Positions 9,157 through 18,242 of a DNA stretch of 64,000 bases are shown here, one piece after another; positions within the stretch are counted from its first letter, which is position 1; the number at the start of each line of letters is the position of its first letter. This DNA comes from Xanthomonas codiaei (GTDB taxonomy: Bacteria > Pseudomonadota > Gammaproteobacteria > Xanthomonadales > Xanthomonadaceae), in NCBI RefSeq assembly GCF_002939785.1, contig NZ_MDEC01000008.1:25273-89272 (forward strand), in the 5' to 3' direction. The position numbers and the translations under genes were made by a program. The notes beneath the pieces were generated by a model, which saw only the letters and a program-made list of their open reading frames with translations, was not told where the DNA came from and searched no databases.

Positions 9157-10265
9157 AGCTGGCGCTGGTGGTGCCGGGAGGGGTGGACCGCAGTGGCGAG
9201 ATCCGCGTGATTCCGGTGTTCCTGACCTTGATCGAATGGCTGGCGCGCCATCACGAGGTGCATGTGTTCGTCCTGCATCAGGAGCCGCTGCCGGCCACCT
9301 GGATGCTGCGCGGTGCCAGGGTGCACAACATCGGTGAGCGGCGCACGCGCCTGCGTGCAGTGGCGGCCATCGTCGAGGAACACCGGCGCGCGCCGTTCGA
9401 TGTGATCCAGGCGATCTTCTCCGGCTACTGCAGCCTGATCGCCGTCCTCGCGGCGCGGCTGTTGCGGCGTCCCAGTGTGGTGCATATCGCCGGCGGTGAA
9501 CTGGTGGCGTTGCATGCGATCGGCTACGGCGGCCGCCGGCGTTGGCGTGGGCGCCTGCGCGAAGCGGTGATCCTGCGCCTGGCCGACCGGGTGACCGCTG
9601 CCAGTGAACCGATCATTGCCTCCCTGCAGGCGCTGGGCCTGCGCGCGCAGCGGGTGCCGTTGGGCGTGGATCTGCGCGCATGGCCGGCGGCGGCGCCCCG
9701 TGCCCGCCACGATGCGAGCGCACGTTTGCTGCATGTGGCCAGCCTCAATCCGGTCAAGGATCAGCGCACCTTGCTGCAGGCAATGGCCGCGCTCAAGCGC
9801 GCCGGCGTCGCCTTTACGCTGGACATGGTCGGCGTCGATACGCTGGACGGTGCCATGCAGCGTCTGGTGCAGCAGCTCGGCCTGCAGGAGCAGGTGCGCT
9901 TCCTCGGCTTCAGGACCCAGCGCGAATTGCGCCCGCTCATGCTATCGGCCGATCTGCTGGTGCTGTCCTCGTTGCATGAAGCCGGCCCCATGGTGTTGCT
10001 GGAAGCCGCCGTTGCCGGCGTTCCCACCGTCGGCACCGCGGTTGGGCATCTCACCGAGTGGGCACCGGTTGCAGCGTTGGCGGTTGCGCCAGGCGATTGG
10101 GCGGGCATGGCCGAGGCCATCCGGCAGGTGCTTGGCGACGACGAACTGCGCCTGCGCCTGGCATGGGCCGCGCAATGCCGCGCGGTTCGCGAAGATGCGG
10201 CGTTCACCACACGCCAGTTCGAACACCTTTACCGCCAGCTCTGCGAGCAGCGACCGCTGCGCTGA
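9153..10265 (+). CDS. GT4-family glycosyltransferase
   Basis: This 370-residue GT-B enzyme begins MKLALVVPGGVDRSG, the usual N-terminal strand and glycine loop of GT4 transferases. The C-terminal domain opens at LLHVASLNPVKDQ near residue 190 and holds the donor site SLHEAGPMVLLEAAVAG near residue 272, with both Glu of the E-x7-E motif. The start overlaps the stop of the previous glycosyltransferase (ATGA). It is the last plus-strand gene of this run and converges with the nucleotidyltransferase gene across a 252-base gap in which I saw no gene. Confidence 0.9.
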   Translation: MKLALVVPGGVDRSGEIRVIPVFLTLIEWLARHHEVHVFVLHQEPLPATWMLRGARVHNIGERRTRLRAVAAIVEEHRRAPFDVIQAIFSGYCSLIAVLAARLLRRPSVVHIAGGELVALHAIGYGGRRRWRGRLREAVILRLADRVTAASEPIIASLQALGLRAQRVPLGVDLRAWPAAAPRARHDASARLLHVASLNPVKDQRTLLQAMAALKRAGVAFTLDMVGVDTLDGAMQRLVQQLGLQEQVRFLGFRTQRELRPLMLSADLLVLSSLHEAGPMVLLEAAVAGVPTVGTAVGHLTEWAPVAALAVAPGDWAGMAEAIRQVLGDDELRLRLAWAAQCRAVREDAAFTTRQFEHLYRQLCEQRPLR

Positions 10266-10517
10266 GCGCATTGGCCCAGGAATGCGCGCCGTGTCAGAGC
10301 GGTACGCATCGCGCAAACCTCAGCTTGGAGATGCGGCTACCGATGCCGTGCGTGTTCGAGTCTCAGCCCGAGGCGATCGAGCGGCGTGAATGCGCGCGTC
10401 TTCGCCTGTGCAGCATGCGTGCGATGGTGTAGCGCAAGCTTGGGCCAGCGGCGCTGCCGGGCTGGCGCGTCCATCCAGGGGCGATCCCGCGGCGACGCGC
10501 TCCCCGCCTGCCCAGCC

Positions 10518-11732
10518 TCACGCCGGCTGCAGATATCCATCCAGCGCCGCACGCACCACGTACAGCATGTCGGTGCGCGGAACCGGGCGGGTCAGCCGCG
10601 TCATCAGCCGGCGTGCCTGGGTCTGGCGCACCCAGGGCTGATCCTGTAGCCAGAGTTGGGTCTGCAGCATGTCGGCACGCTCCTTGCGGCACTCCGCCGA
10701 TGGCACCACGCGTTCGCGCAGGTACTGCCGCGCCTCGCTCAACGAACCCGACCACTCGATCCCGGGCAGGGCCGACAGCCACAGGTTGGAGCACGAGGCG
10801 GTGGTGAGCGTCTGCCGGGCGGCACGCAGGCGCAGCAGGCGCGGGCACTCGGCGTGCAGCCGCGCCATGACCTGCGCCGGCACCACCGCGCGGTAGTAAC
10901 GCTGCAGCAACTGCAACGGCGGCAACGCCCACCACGGCGACACCGCCGGGTCTTCCCATAACTGCTGCCAATCGCGTGGGCCCATGCGGGTGGTCAGCAA
11001 CGCAAGATCGTGCAGATGCATCAGCCGGATGCTGCGATGGCAGATGCCTCCGGCTGCGTGCAGCAGCAGGTGGCACATCAGGGCGCCAATGGAAGGATAG
11101 GGGTTCAGGCCCGGCTGTGCGTGCTCCGGCCAGATGCGTGCGGTGATATCCACGCTGCGCACCGGCAGGCGCTCCTGGATGCGCGTGTGCACTTCGATGT
11201 TGATGGGGGCATCGCGGTGCTCGCCCAATCCGGCCACCGCATCGCCCTGCACCGGCTTGAACACCTGGTGCTTCCATTGCTGGAACGAGGCCTCATACCC
11301 CAGCTCGCACAACAGCGCGGCCGTGGCGAGCGCGTCCTCTGGCGCCACCAGCAGGTCGATATCGGCCATCGGACGATCACCGGGCAGGTACACGCCCAGC
11401 CGATGCAGGGCGGTGCCCTTCAATCCCACCAGCGCGATGCCGGCGTTGCGCGCGGCGCTGTCGATGCGGCTCAGCAGTAGCGCGATACGCCGGTGGCGGT
11501 CTTCGACATGCTGGCGTTGCTCGTCCAGGAAGCTGTTCCAGTGCGCGTTCTGCCACAACGAGCGGCGCTGCAATAGCGGCGACACGCCATGTGCCGCCGC
11601 TGCCGCCGCGGCCAGCTGCCACTGCAGCCGGTCCCATTGCGGCGAATCGTCGCCCGGCTGCGCCAGCTCGTGCGCGAGCCGCTCGGTGGCCGTGTGCAGG
11701 CCGTGTCGGATGGTACGAAGCGAAGGCTGCAT
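10518..11732 (-). CDS. Nucleotidyltransferase-family protein (NTP_transf_5-like)
   Basis: This protein of about 404 residues carries a nucleotidyltransferase core, GLKGTALHRLG near residue 103 followed by MADIDLLV with the metal-binding DxD at about residues 124-126. This is the layout of the uncharacterised NTP_transf_5 family. Homologues lie beside HPr-kinase-like genes in some lasso-peptide clusters, where a role in adding phosphate or nucleotide groups has been proposed, and near exopolysaccharide genes. The ATG at 11732 was chosen because the conserved region begins soon after; the frame stays open up to 11939 through low-complexity repeat sequence. It lies downstream of the radical SAM gene on the same strand. 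Confidence 0.8.
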   Translation of the reverse strand: MQPSLRTIRHGLHTATERLAHELAQPGDDSPQWDRLQWQLAAAAAAAHGVSPLLQRRSLWQNAHWNSFLDEQRQHVEDRHRRIALLLSRIDSAARNAGIALVGLKGTALHRLGVYLPGDRPMADIDLLVAPEDALATAALLCELGYEASFQQWKHQVFKPVQGDAVAGLGEHRDAPINIEVHTRIQERLPVRSVDITARIWPEHAQPGLNPYPSIGALMCHLLLHAAGGICHRSIRLMHLHDLALLTTRMGPRDWQQLWEDPAVSPWWALPPLQLLQRYYRAVVPAQVMARLHAECPRLLRLRAARQTLTTASCSNLWLSALPGIEWSGSLSEARQYLRERVVPSAECRKERADMLQTQLWLQDQPWVRQTQARRLMTRLTRPVPRTDMLYVVRAALDGYLQPA

Positions 11733-11801
11733 GCGGGCGTGATCCGGGAGGTCGAAGGGGCGGGGAGGTGCTACGAGTCGGTGGCGGTACTGCACGGTGG
11801 T

Positions 11802-11833
11802 GGCGTATCGGCGTATCGGCGTATTGGCGTATC
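11802..11833. repeat. 8-bp tandem repeat, four copies
   Basis: Four consecutive units of GGCGTATC are present, the third with a final T instead of C. They lie in the 244-base gap between the radical SAM stop and the chosen start of the nucleotidyltransferase. The unit length is not a multiple of three, so copy-number change would shift any frame that reads through it. Confidence 0.9.
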
Positions 11834-11976
11834 GGCCTGGCGATGGCGCTGCCGCGCGCCACGATTGCGTCGGGTGCGTCGGTTGCCTTGGCGGGGTGGC
11901 AATCCCGATCGCCCGGGTTGGCGATGTCGCGATGCACACCCGTCCGTTTCGCGTTCGCCGGCAGATTCAGGAGACG

Positions 11977-13476
11977 CTAGCCCACCAGCACCGTGGCCAA
12001 CGGCCGTGATGGCCGTGATGGCCGTGCGGGCAGGGTGGCAAGCGGTTCGGTGCGGTGCAGCTGTTCGGAGGCGATCAACGCGGACCAGCGCGCTTCCAGC
12101 TGCTCGCAGGCCTGCGCAACGGCGTCGGCCGTCATCGTGCCCCGCGCCTGCTGCAGGTCCACCTGGGCGTGCAACAGATCGCGCACGCTGCGGTAGAACT
12201 CCGAGTCGTAGGCGCCATGGAACATCATCGCCAGGTCGTCGCTGTCCTGCCAATGCGTCTTGCCGCCGAGCTGGTTCTTCACTTCTTCGTAGAACTTGGT
12301 GCCGGGCAACGGATACGACACGCTGACGCCGATGATGTCCGGATTGGCCTGGCTCACCAATGCGCGCGTGGCCAGGATGTCTTCGAGTTCTTCGCCCAGA
12401 TAGCCCAGCTGGATGAAGAAACCCACGCGGATTCCATGCGCGCCCAGTCGCTGGCGGGCGGCGATCACCCCGGCCACGTCGGTGCCCTTGGTCATCCTGT
12501 CGAGGATGCGCTGGCTGCCGCTTTCCGCACCGATCCAGGCCTCTGCACACCCGGCGCGCGCCAGTGCCGCGGCCATGCGTTCGCTGGCCAGATCCGCGCG
12601 GGTCTGGATGGTGAATGGAATCGCACCATCGGCCTCGCTCAGGCGCTGCGCAAATGTCTCCACCCAATCGATATGAAAGCCGAAGATGTCGTCGGCCATC
12701 CACAGGTGATCGGGCTGGAAGTTGCGCTTGAGATGGATCATTTCGGCGGCCACGTCCTCGGCGCCGCGACGGGTGTAGTGGTTGCCCCAGATCGGCTTGG
12801 CGCACCAGTTGCAACGGAACGGGCAACCGCGCGAGGCGGCCATGTTCAGGCTGAAATAGCCGTGTCGCTGCCGCCAGAAGCGTTGGTAGCGCGGCATGTC
12901 GACCAGGTCCCAGGCCGGTAGGCCGCTCAGGCGCGGATCCGGTGGCTGCGCACCCGGATGCGCGCGTACCGCCGTCGGATCGCTGCTGGCGATGCGCGCG
13001 ACACCGGCCAGCCAGGCCTGCGTGTCGATCTGCCGATTGCGTTCGACCCGCTCGATCAATTCGATCAACGGCGCGATGCCTTCGCCGATCAATACCGCAT
13101 GCGCACCGGCGGCCAGGAACGCGTCCGGGTTGTCGGAGGCATCCGAGCCCGCCACCAACACACGGCAGCCGGCCGCGCGCGCCTGTCCGATCATGCGGCA
13201 GGCCGCCTCGCGCATGCGGCTCAGGCACATCTTGGTGAGGAAGTTGAAGTTGTCCTCGTAGAACACCACCAGCTCCGGCTGCGCATCGTGCAGCGCGCCG
13301 GCGTAGTCCTCGACGCCGTCGGCCAGCATGGCGTCGAACAGGCTCACGGCATGCCCGCGCTCGCGCAGCAATGCCGCGATCTGCAAGGTGGCCAGCGGCG
13401 GGTAAGGCTTGCCGCGCTCCCATTGCTTGGGGTCGTAACGCAGGAAATACGAATGACTGACCTGGATCTTTAGCAT
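11977..13476 (-). CDS. Radical SAM enzyme with N-terminal cobalamin-binding-like domain
   Basis: This 499-residue protein has an N-terminal region (about 1-150) shaped like the B12-binding domain of BchE-like enzymes, although the DxHxxG cobalamin motif is not visible. The radical SAM cluster motif CPFRCNWC follows, with Cys at residues 218, 222 and 225. GWIGAES-like and GFFIQLGYLGE segments further on are typical of the TIM-barrel core. Such enzymes do methylations, cyclisations and other radical chemistry. The start is the ATG at 13476; a longer frame upstream is a shadow of the kinase gene. The C-terminus ends in a short PARPSRPSR repeat. It is divergent from the HPr-kinase-like gene. Confidence 0.9.
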   Translation of the reverse strand: MLKIQVSHSYFLRYDPKQWERGKPYPPLATLQIAALLRERGHAVSLFDAMLADGVEDYAGALHDAQPELVVFYEDNFNFLTKMCLSRMREAACRMIGQARAAGCRVLVAGSDASDNPDAFLAAGAHAVLIGEGIAPLIELIERVERNRQIDTQAWLAGVARIASSDPTAVRAHPGAQPPDPRLSGLPAWDLVDMPRYQRFWRQRHGYFSLNMAASRGCPFRCNWCAKPIWGNHYTRRGAEDVAAEMIHLKRNFQPDHLWMADDIFGFHIDWVETFAQRLSEADGAIPFTIQTRADLASERMAAALARAGCAEAWIGAESGSQRILDRMTKGTDVAGVIAARQRLGAHGIRVGFFIQLGYLGEELEDILATRALVSQANPDIIGVSVSYPLPGTKFYEEVKNQLGGKTHWQDSDDLAMMFHGAYDSEFYRSVRDLLHAQVDLQQARGTMTADAVAQACEQLEARWSALIASEQLHRTEPLATLPARPSRPSRPLATVLVG

Positions 13477-13697
13477 CTGCACAAGGCTCTCGTTCTGTCG
13501 CCAGGTGGCGCGCAGCGGCGGCGTGCGCAGACACCGGCATTCGGCTCGGCAGTAGGTGCGCGCACAGGCGTCTTTGGTTGCGCCGCTGCGTTGCGCATGG
13601 CGGTGACAGGGTGCATCCGCGCATCGCGCACGGCGATGCAACCTTCGCACCTGCCCTCGGCACATACCGGCTGATCGGTGCATTGGATGACAGGCAT
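13470..13697 (-). CDS. Possible Cys-rich 75-residue ORF ahead of the radical SAM gene
   Basis: This open frame ends with a TAA that overlaps the radical SAM start (ATGCTAA), and its product would have eight Cys in 75 residues, including CEGC and a C-terminal CRC. Against it: third-position G+C is only about 68 percent by hand count, it uses AGA/AGG arginine codons that are rare around it, and its start overlaps the start region of the divergent kinase gene. It may simply be the promoter region of that pair. It is listed because a small Cys-rich ORF coupled to a radical SAM gene is a known precursor arrangement. Confidence 0.2.
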   Translation of the reverse strand: MPVIQCTDQPVCAEGRCEGCIAVRDARMHPVTAMRNAAAQPKTPVRAPTAEPNAGVCARRRCAPPGDRTRALCRC

Positions 13698-14742
13698 GCC
13701 GCAGTCGGCTGCGTTGGCGCAATACCAGCCGCTGGAACAGACGGCGCAGGCCGCGGTGGCGGCGGACCCGTTCGGCGAGCAACGCGCGCGTGCCTTCAGC
13801 GTGCAGCGGCAGATTCTCGGTGCGCTGTTCCACTTCCATAGCGACAGCCCGGCGCTGCTGGCCCTGGTCGATGCCGCCTATGCCGGCCTGCCTGCACATC
13901 ATCTGGCCGGCGCACCGCAGTTCCATCTCACCCTGGATCTGCTGCCGCGCGCGCACGGCAGCGTGGCCGCCGAGCCGCCACCGGTGCGCACGCATGCGGT
14001 GGGCGGCCTGATCTGCGGCGTGATGGACGCCTGCAACCATCTGATGCTGTCGATCCCGGAGCGCCGCGCCATGCTGGTGGTCTCCGAGGACATGCTGGCG
14101 CATGCGTACCACGTGCGCTACGAACTGATCGAGTTTGCGGTGTTCCTGCTGGCCGCGCGGGGCATGGGCCTGGTGCCGCTGCACGGCGCCTGCGTGGGCC
14201 GGCGCGGCCGCAGCGTGCTGCTGCTCGGCGCCAGTGGCGCGGGCAAATCCACGCTGGCGCTGCACAGCCTGCTGCATGGGCTGGAGTTCATCGCCGAAGA
14301 CGGCGTGTTCGTGGCGCCGGACAGCCTGCTGACCACCGGCGTCGCCAACTTCCTGCATCTGCGGCCCGAAGCCCTGGGCCTGGTCGATGCGCCCACCCGC
14401 GCATGGATCGCTGGCTCGCCGATCATTCGTCGCCGCAGCGGCGTGGAAAAGTTCGAAGTCGACATCCGTCACGGCCAGGCCACGCTTGCGCCCGCGCCCT
14501 TGCAGCTGGGTGCCGTGGTGATGTTGTCCAAGCGGCCTGCCAGTACCTCGGGCAATGGTTTGTTGATGCCGGTGCCAGCCGCGCAGATAGCGCCGTGCCT
14601 GCAGCGCGACCAGCCCTATGCCGCCGGTCAGCCCGGGTGGCAGCGCTTCGTGGCGCAGGTGCAGCGCATCGGCATGTTCACCCTGCACCGTGGCCCGCAT
14701 CCGCAGGCCTGCCTGGATGCCTTGCTGCAGGTGCTGCAATGA
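13678..14742 (+). CDS. HPr-kinase-related protein (HprK-like serine kinase)
   Basis: This protein of about 354 residues has the P-loop GASGAGKST at residues 184-192, preceded by PLHGACVGRRG and followed by FIAEDGVFV, the order seen in HPr kinase-related proteins. True HPr kinases phosphorylate a Ser on the PTS protein HPr; relatives in peptide clusters phosphorylate a precursor peptide, and others lie near exopolysaccharide genes. The substrate here is unknown and no HPr or PTS gene is nearby. ATG codons at 13678, 13687 and 13696 are all possible starts. It precedes the ABC exporter by 58 bases and is divergent from the radical SAM gene. Confidence 0.85.
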   Translation: MHWMTGMPQSAALAQYQPLEQTAQAAVAADPFGEQRARAFSVQRQILGALFHFHSDSPALLALVDAAYAGLPAHHLAGAPQFHLTLDLLPRAHGSVAAEPPPVRTHAVGGLICGVMDACNHLMLSIPERRAMLVVSEDMLAHAYHVRYELIEFAVFLLAARGMGLVPLHGACVGRRGRSVLLLGASGAGKSTLALHSLLHGLEFIAEDGVFVAPDSLLTTGVANFLHLRPEALGLVDAPTRAWIAGSPIIRRRSGVEKFEVDIRHGQATLAPAPLQLGAVVMLSKRPASTSGNGLLMPVPAAQIAPCLQRDQPYAAGQPGWQRFVAQVQRIGMFTLHRGPHPQACLDALLQVLQ

Positions 14743-14800
14743 GACAGCTGCGCGACCGGCCGCATGCGCGTGTCGGCACTGCAGGCGGTGTGGGCGGCTG

Positions 14801-16525
14801 ATGTATCGGCATGCGCGCAATCGGTTCGGGGCGGTGCTGCATCGCTTCGTCGACACGCTGGTGCCGGCGGACCGGCCGGCCGTCGCACTGTACGTGGCAT
14901 TGTCGCTGGCGGCCGCATTCGTCGGCAGCCTCGTGGCGGTATGTCTGTTGCCGCTGGTGCAACCCGGCCACAGCGTGCAGCTGGCCGGCTACCGGCTGGC
15001 CGTGCCCGGTGGCCTGCCGATGCAGGCCGGCGTGTTCGTCGTCGTCAGTGTGCTGTTTGCGCTGTTGCGTTGGCACGGCGCGCGGCTGGCCGCGCGCCTG
15101 ACCGCCGGGTATGCGCTCGGCCTGCGCCAGCGCGTGCATGCGGCGCTGATGGATGCGCCGCTGCCGGCCTTGTCGGGCGCCAGTTCGGCGGAAATCGCCA
15201 ACGTGCTCACCTACAACATCGAAATCGCCACACAAGGGTTCAGTGCGGTCTTGCAGTTGCTGGTGGCCGGCATCACCGCGCTGGTCAGTGTGTGCGTGGC
15301 GGTGTTGATCGTGCCTGCGTTGCTGCTGGCGACACCGCTGCTCGCGCTGCTGGCATGGCTGGGCCTGCGCATCTCCAGCAGCGATGTGCAAGCGCGCATC
15401 AGCCGCGCCTACGTGGCCGACATGACCCAGCTGTTCTGGTTGAGCGAGGACTTCCCGCGCCGCCTGCGCCATGTGCGCTCGTTTCAGCGCGAAGCGGTGG
15501 AAACCCTGCAGTACGAGCGCATGTCCACCCGCCTGGCACAGGGTTATGCGCAGCAGCAGGAACTGGTGGCTGCCAGCCGCCTGGTGCTGGAGCTCACCGC
15601 GGTGGCTGCCATCGCCGGCATCCTGGTGCTCGCCAACCTGTGGCAGGGCGCCGACCGCGCCGCCTTGATCACGGTCAGTCTGTTGCTCGGCCGCCTGCTG
15701 CCGTATCTGGTCACCACGCGGCAGAGCGTGCAGCAGTTGCGATCGGCCTGGCCGGCGCTGCAGCTGTGGCGACGCTACGTGGATCTGGGCACCGCAGGTG
15801 CGCATGCATCCAACGCGGTTGCCGACCCGTTGCCGGCGGTGCTGCATGTGGAGCGCATCGATCTGGCACCGCCGCTGCCCGCGCTTGCGATCGACGGCCT
15901 GCTGCTCGTGGCGGGGGAGATGACCTTGGTGGTCGGCCCCTCCGGCATCGGCAAGAGCAGCCTGATGGACGTGCTGTCCGGGCAAACGCCGCCGCTGTTG
16001 TTCCAGGCGCAGATGAGCGGGCGTCGGCTGGATTTTGCGGCCTATCGACACCTGATTCGCCACAGCGCCTACGTCGGCCAGGCGGTGCGGCCATGGCAAC
16101 GCAACGTGCGCGAGTGCCTGGACTGGGCGCTGCCGGGGACGCCCGATTTCCGCATGTGGGAAGTGCTGTGCGATGTCGGCCTGAGCGCACGGCTGCAGCG
16201 CGAAGGGCAGGGCCTGGACACCGTCATCAATGGGCAGGAGGGGCGCCTGTCCGGCGGTGAGTTGCAACGTCTGTTGCTGGCGCAGGTGTTGCTGCGTGCC
16301 CCGACCCTGGCGCTGCTGGACGAGGCCACCAGCGCCCTCGATGCGGATGCCGAACAGCAGGTACTGGTGACGTTGCGGCAGCGGTTGCCGCAGACCGCAC
16401 TGGTGGTGGTGTCGCACCGCACCAGTCTGGCCGCGGTAGCCGACCGCACGGTTGCGCTGGGCGGTGCACCTGCCGCGAAAGCGCAGGGCAGGGTCGCGGC
16501 CATGGCAACCCGCCGCGGCGCATGA
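14801..16525 (+). CDS. ABC exporter with fused membrane and ATPase domains
   Basis: This 574-residue half-transporter has six hydrophobic segments in its first 300 residues and one nucleotide-binding domain. Walker A is GPSGIGKSS near residue 379, the signature is LSGGELQRL near 483 and Walker B is LALLDEATSALD near 503, all intact. It should work as a homodimer exporting a peptide, lipid or lipid-linked sugar. There is no N-terminal C39 peptidase domain, so it does not itself cleave a leader peptide. The frame is open to 14618 upstream, but that part overlaps the kinase gene, so the ATG at 14801 was chosen. It converges with the MFS gene 24 bases further on. Confidence 0.92.
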   Translation: MYRHARNRFGAVLHRFVDTLVPADRPAVALYVALSLAAAFVGSLVAVCLLPLVQPGHSVQLAGYRLAVPGGLPMQAGVFVVVSVLFALLRWHGARLAARLTAGYALGLRQRVHAALMDAPLPALSGASSAEIANVLTYNIEIATQGFSAVLQLLVAGITALVSVCVAVLIVPALLLATPLLALLAWLGLRISSSDVQARISRAYVADMTQLFWLSEDFPRRLRHVRSFQREAVETLQYERMSTRLAQGYAQQQELVAASRLVLELTAVAAIAGILVLANLWQGADRAALITVSLLLGRLLPYLVTTRQSVQQLRSAWPALQLWRRYVDLGTAGAHASNAVADPLPAVLHVERIDLAPPLPALAIDGLLLVAGEMTLVVGPSGIGKSSLMDVLSGQTPPLLFQAQMSGRRLDFAAYRHLIRHSAYVGQAVRPWQRNVRECLDWALPGTPDFRMWEVLCDVGLSARLQREGQGLDTVINGQEGRLSGGELQRLLLAQVLLRAPTLALLDEATSALDADAEQQVLVTLRQRLPQTALVVVSHRTSLAAVADRTVALGGAPAAKAQGRVAAMATRRGA

Positions 16526-16549
16526 GCGCGCAGCGGCGACGCACAACGG

Positions 16550-17953
16550 TCAGCCGGCGATCTCTTCCAGCGCGCGATTGCGCGTCCGCGGCCCGAAGAC
16601 AGCGATCACGCTCGCCACGATCGACATGCTGATCACGATGAAGCCCAGCACGCCATGGCTGCCGACCTGGGTGAGCAGCCAGCCGATCAGCACACTGCTC
16701 ACCGCCGTCGACAAGCGGCTGAACGAATAGCAGAACCCCACCGCCCGCGCACGCAGGCCGGTGGGAAACAGCTCGGCCTGGTAGCCGTGATAGGCAAAGC
16801 TCATCCAGGCATTGCAGAACGCAATCATCGCCCCGCACGCCACCATGCCGGCGGCCTGGTGCTGCAGCGAAAACAGCACGCCGAACAGCACCGCGCCCAG
16901 CGCCGATGCGGTGATCTGCCATTTGTTTTCCCAGCGCTGCGCAAAGCGCAGCAACAGCAGCGGCGCCAGCGGGTAGGCCAGCGAGATCGCAAACGCATAG
17001 GCCAGACTCTTGGTCACCCCGGTGCCCTGCGCCGCGATCAGCGCCGGTAGCCAGTTGCCGAAGCCGAAGAAGCCGATCGCCTGGAAGACATGGAATACCA
17101 CCAGCATGCCGATACGCCCGCGGTACGGCGCGCGCCACAGCAGCGACAGCTGCACCTGGACGGCGGGCAGGGCGTCGGGCGCCTGCGGCTTCGGCAATGG
17201 CGCACCCAGGTCGCGCTCGCAGCGCGCCTCCAGTTGCGCCAGCACCGCATCGGCCTCCGTGTAGCGGCCCTGGCTGGCAAGCCAGCGGGCCGATTCCGGC
17301 AGGCGGCTGCGCAGCCACCAGATCGCCAGTGCGAACACGCCGCTCAGCAGCACCACCCAGCGCCAGCCGCTGACGCCCAGGGGCGCGTGCGGCACCAGCA
17401 GCCATGCACTCAGTGCCACCGCCGGCACCGCCAGGAACTGCACGAAGAACGCAAACGCGAACGCCGCGCCGCGCATATGCCGGGGCACCAGTTCGGACAG
17501 GTAGGTGTCGATGGTCACCAGCTCGATGCCCAAGCCGATCCCGACCACGAAGCGCAACACGATCACGCCGGTGGCCGTGCTCTGCAGCCCCATCGCCACG
17601 GTGGCCGCGGTGTACCAAACCAGGGCGAGGGTGAACACCAGGCGTCGACCGAAGCGATCGGCGAACGGGCTCAGCAGCGCGGCGCCCACGAACAGCCCCA
17701 GAAAGGTGGCTGCGGCGAATGCGGCCTGATCGGACATGCCGAATGCGCCATCGCTACCCTGGGCGAAGATGCCGTCGGCGATCAGGCCGGGGCTGATGTA
17801 GGCGGTCTGGAACAGGTCGTACAGCTCGAAGAAGCCGCCCAGCGCCAGCAGGCCGACCAGCCGCCACAAGCTGGCGCTGGCGGGCAGGCGATCGATGCGC
17901 GCGGCAATCTGTGCAACGTCGGCACTGCGCGCGGATACAGCAGGGGAGGCCAT
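16550..17953 (-). CDS. MFS transporter (sugar-porter-like)
   Basis: This 467-residue protein has twelve predicted membrane helices. DRFGRR between helices 2 and 3 is the MFS loop motif, and LPESARWLASQGRY after helix 6 is typical of the sugar/metabolite-proton symporter branch. A large central loop contains a Glu-rich ADAVLAQLE segment. The substrate cannot be read from sequence; aromatic acid, sugar or dicarboxylate uptake are all possible. The ATG at 17953 was chosen; ATG at 17986 is an alternative. It stands alone, converging with the ABC exporter and diverging from the flavin oxidoreductase. Confidence 0.88.
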   Translation of the reverse strand: MASPAVSARSADVAQIAARIDRLPASASLWRLVGLLALGGFFELYDLFQTAYISPGLIADGIFAQGSDGAFGMSDQAAFAAATFLGLFVGAALLSPFADRFGRRLVFTLALVWYTAATVAMGLQSTATGVIVLRFVVGIGLGIELVTIDTYLSELVPRHMRGAAFAFAFFVQFLAVPAVALSAWLLVPHAPLGVSGWRWVVLLSGVFALAIWWLRSRLPESARWLASQGRYTEADAVLAQLEARCERDLGAPLPKPQAPDALPAVQVQLSLLWRAPYRGRIGMLVVFHVFQAIGFFGFGNWLPALIAAQGTGVTKSLAYAFAISLAYPLAPLLLLRFAQRWENKWQITASALGAVLFGVLFSLQHQAAGMVACGAMIAFCNAWMSFAYHGYQAELFPTGLRARAVGFCYSFSRLSTAVSSVLIGWLLTQVGSHGVLGFIVISMSIVASVIAVFGPRTRNRALEEIAG

Positions 17954-18242
17954 GGTCGTAGCGTGCAGCCAAGTGAACGCCATCATAGCCAGCGGCCGCT
18001 CGCCACCCGGCGCGTGCTTCGTCGGGCGCTCGACGCGTTCGTGCCGGCGTCCATGCCGGCCGGCTGCCGATCGGTTGACGCAGGCGCATGGGCGCCTCCC
18101 GCTTACGGCCGAGGCCGCTGGCTCGCCGTCCCGCTGTTTGATTGCTGGAATGCTGTAATCCCGCGCGGCGGCGCGCAGGCGGCTGGCAATGCCGGCGGTC
18201 GGCCCCATCTCTGGCACATCCTCTTTGATCCGGAGTCATTTC

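Noticed and set aside
16453..16549. Possible pseudogene or element between the ABC and MFS genes
   Set aside because: The genes converge with a 24-base gap; open frames there are shadows of the two gene ends.
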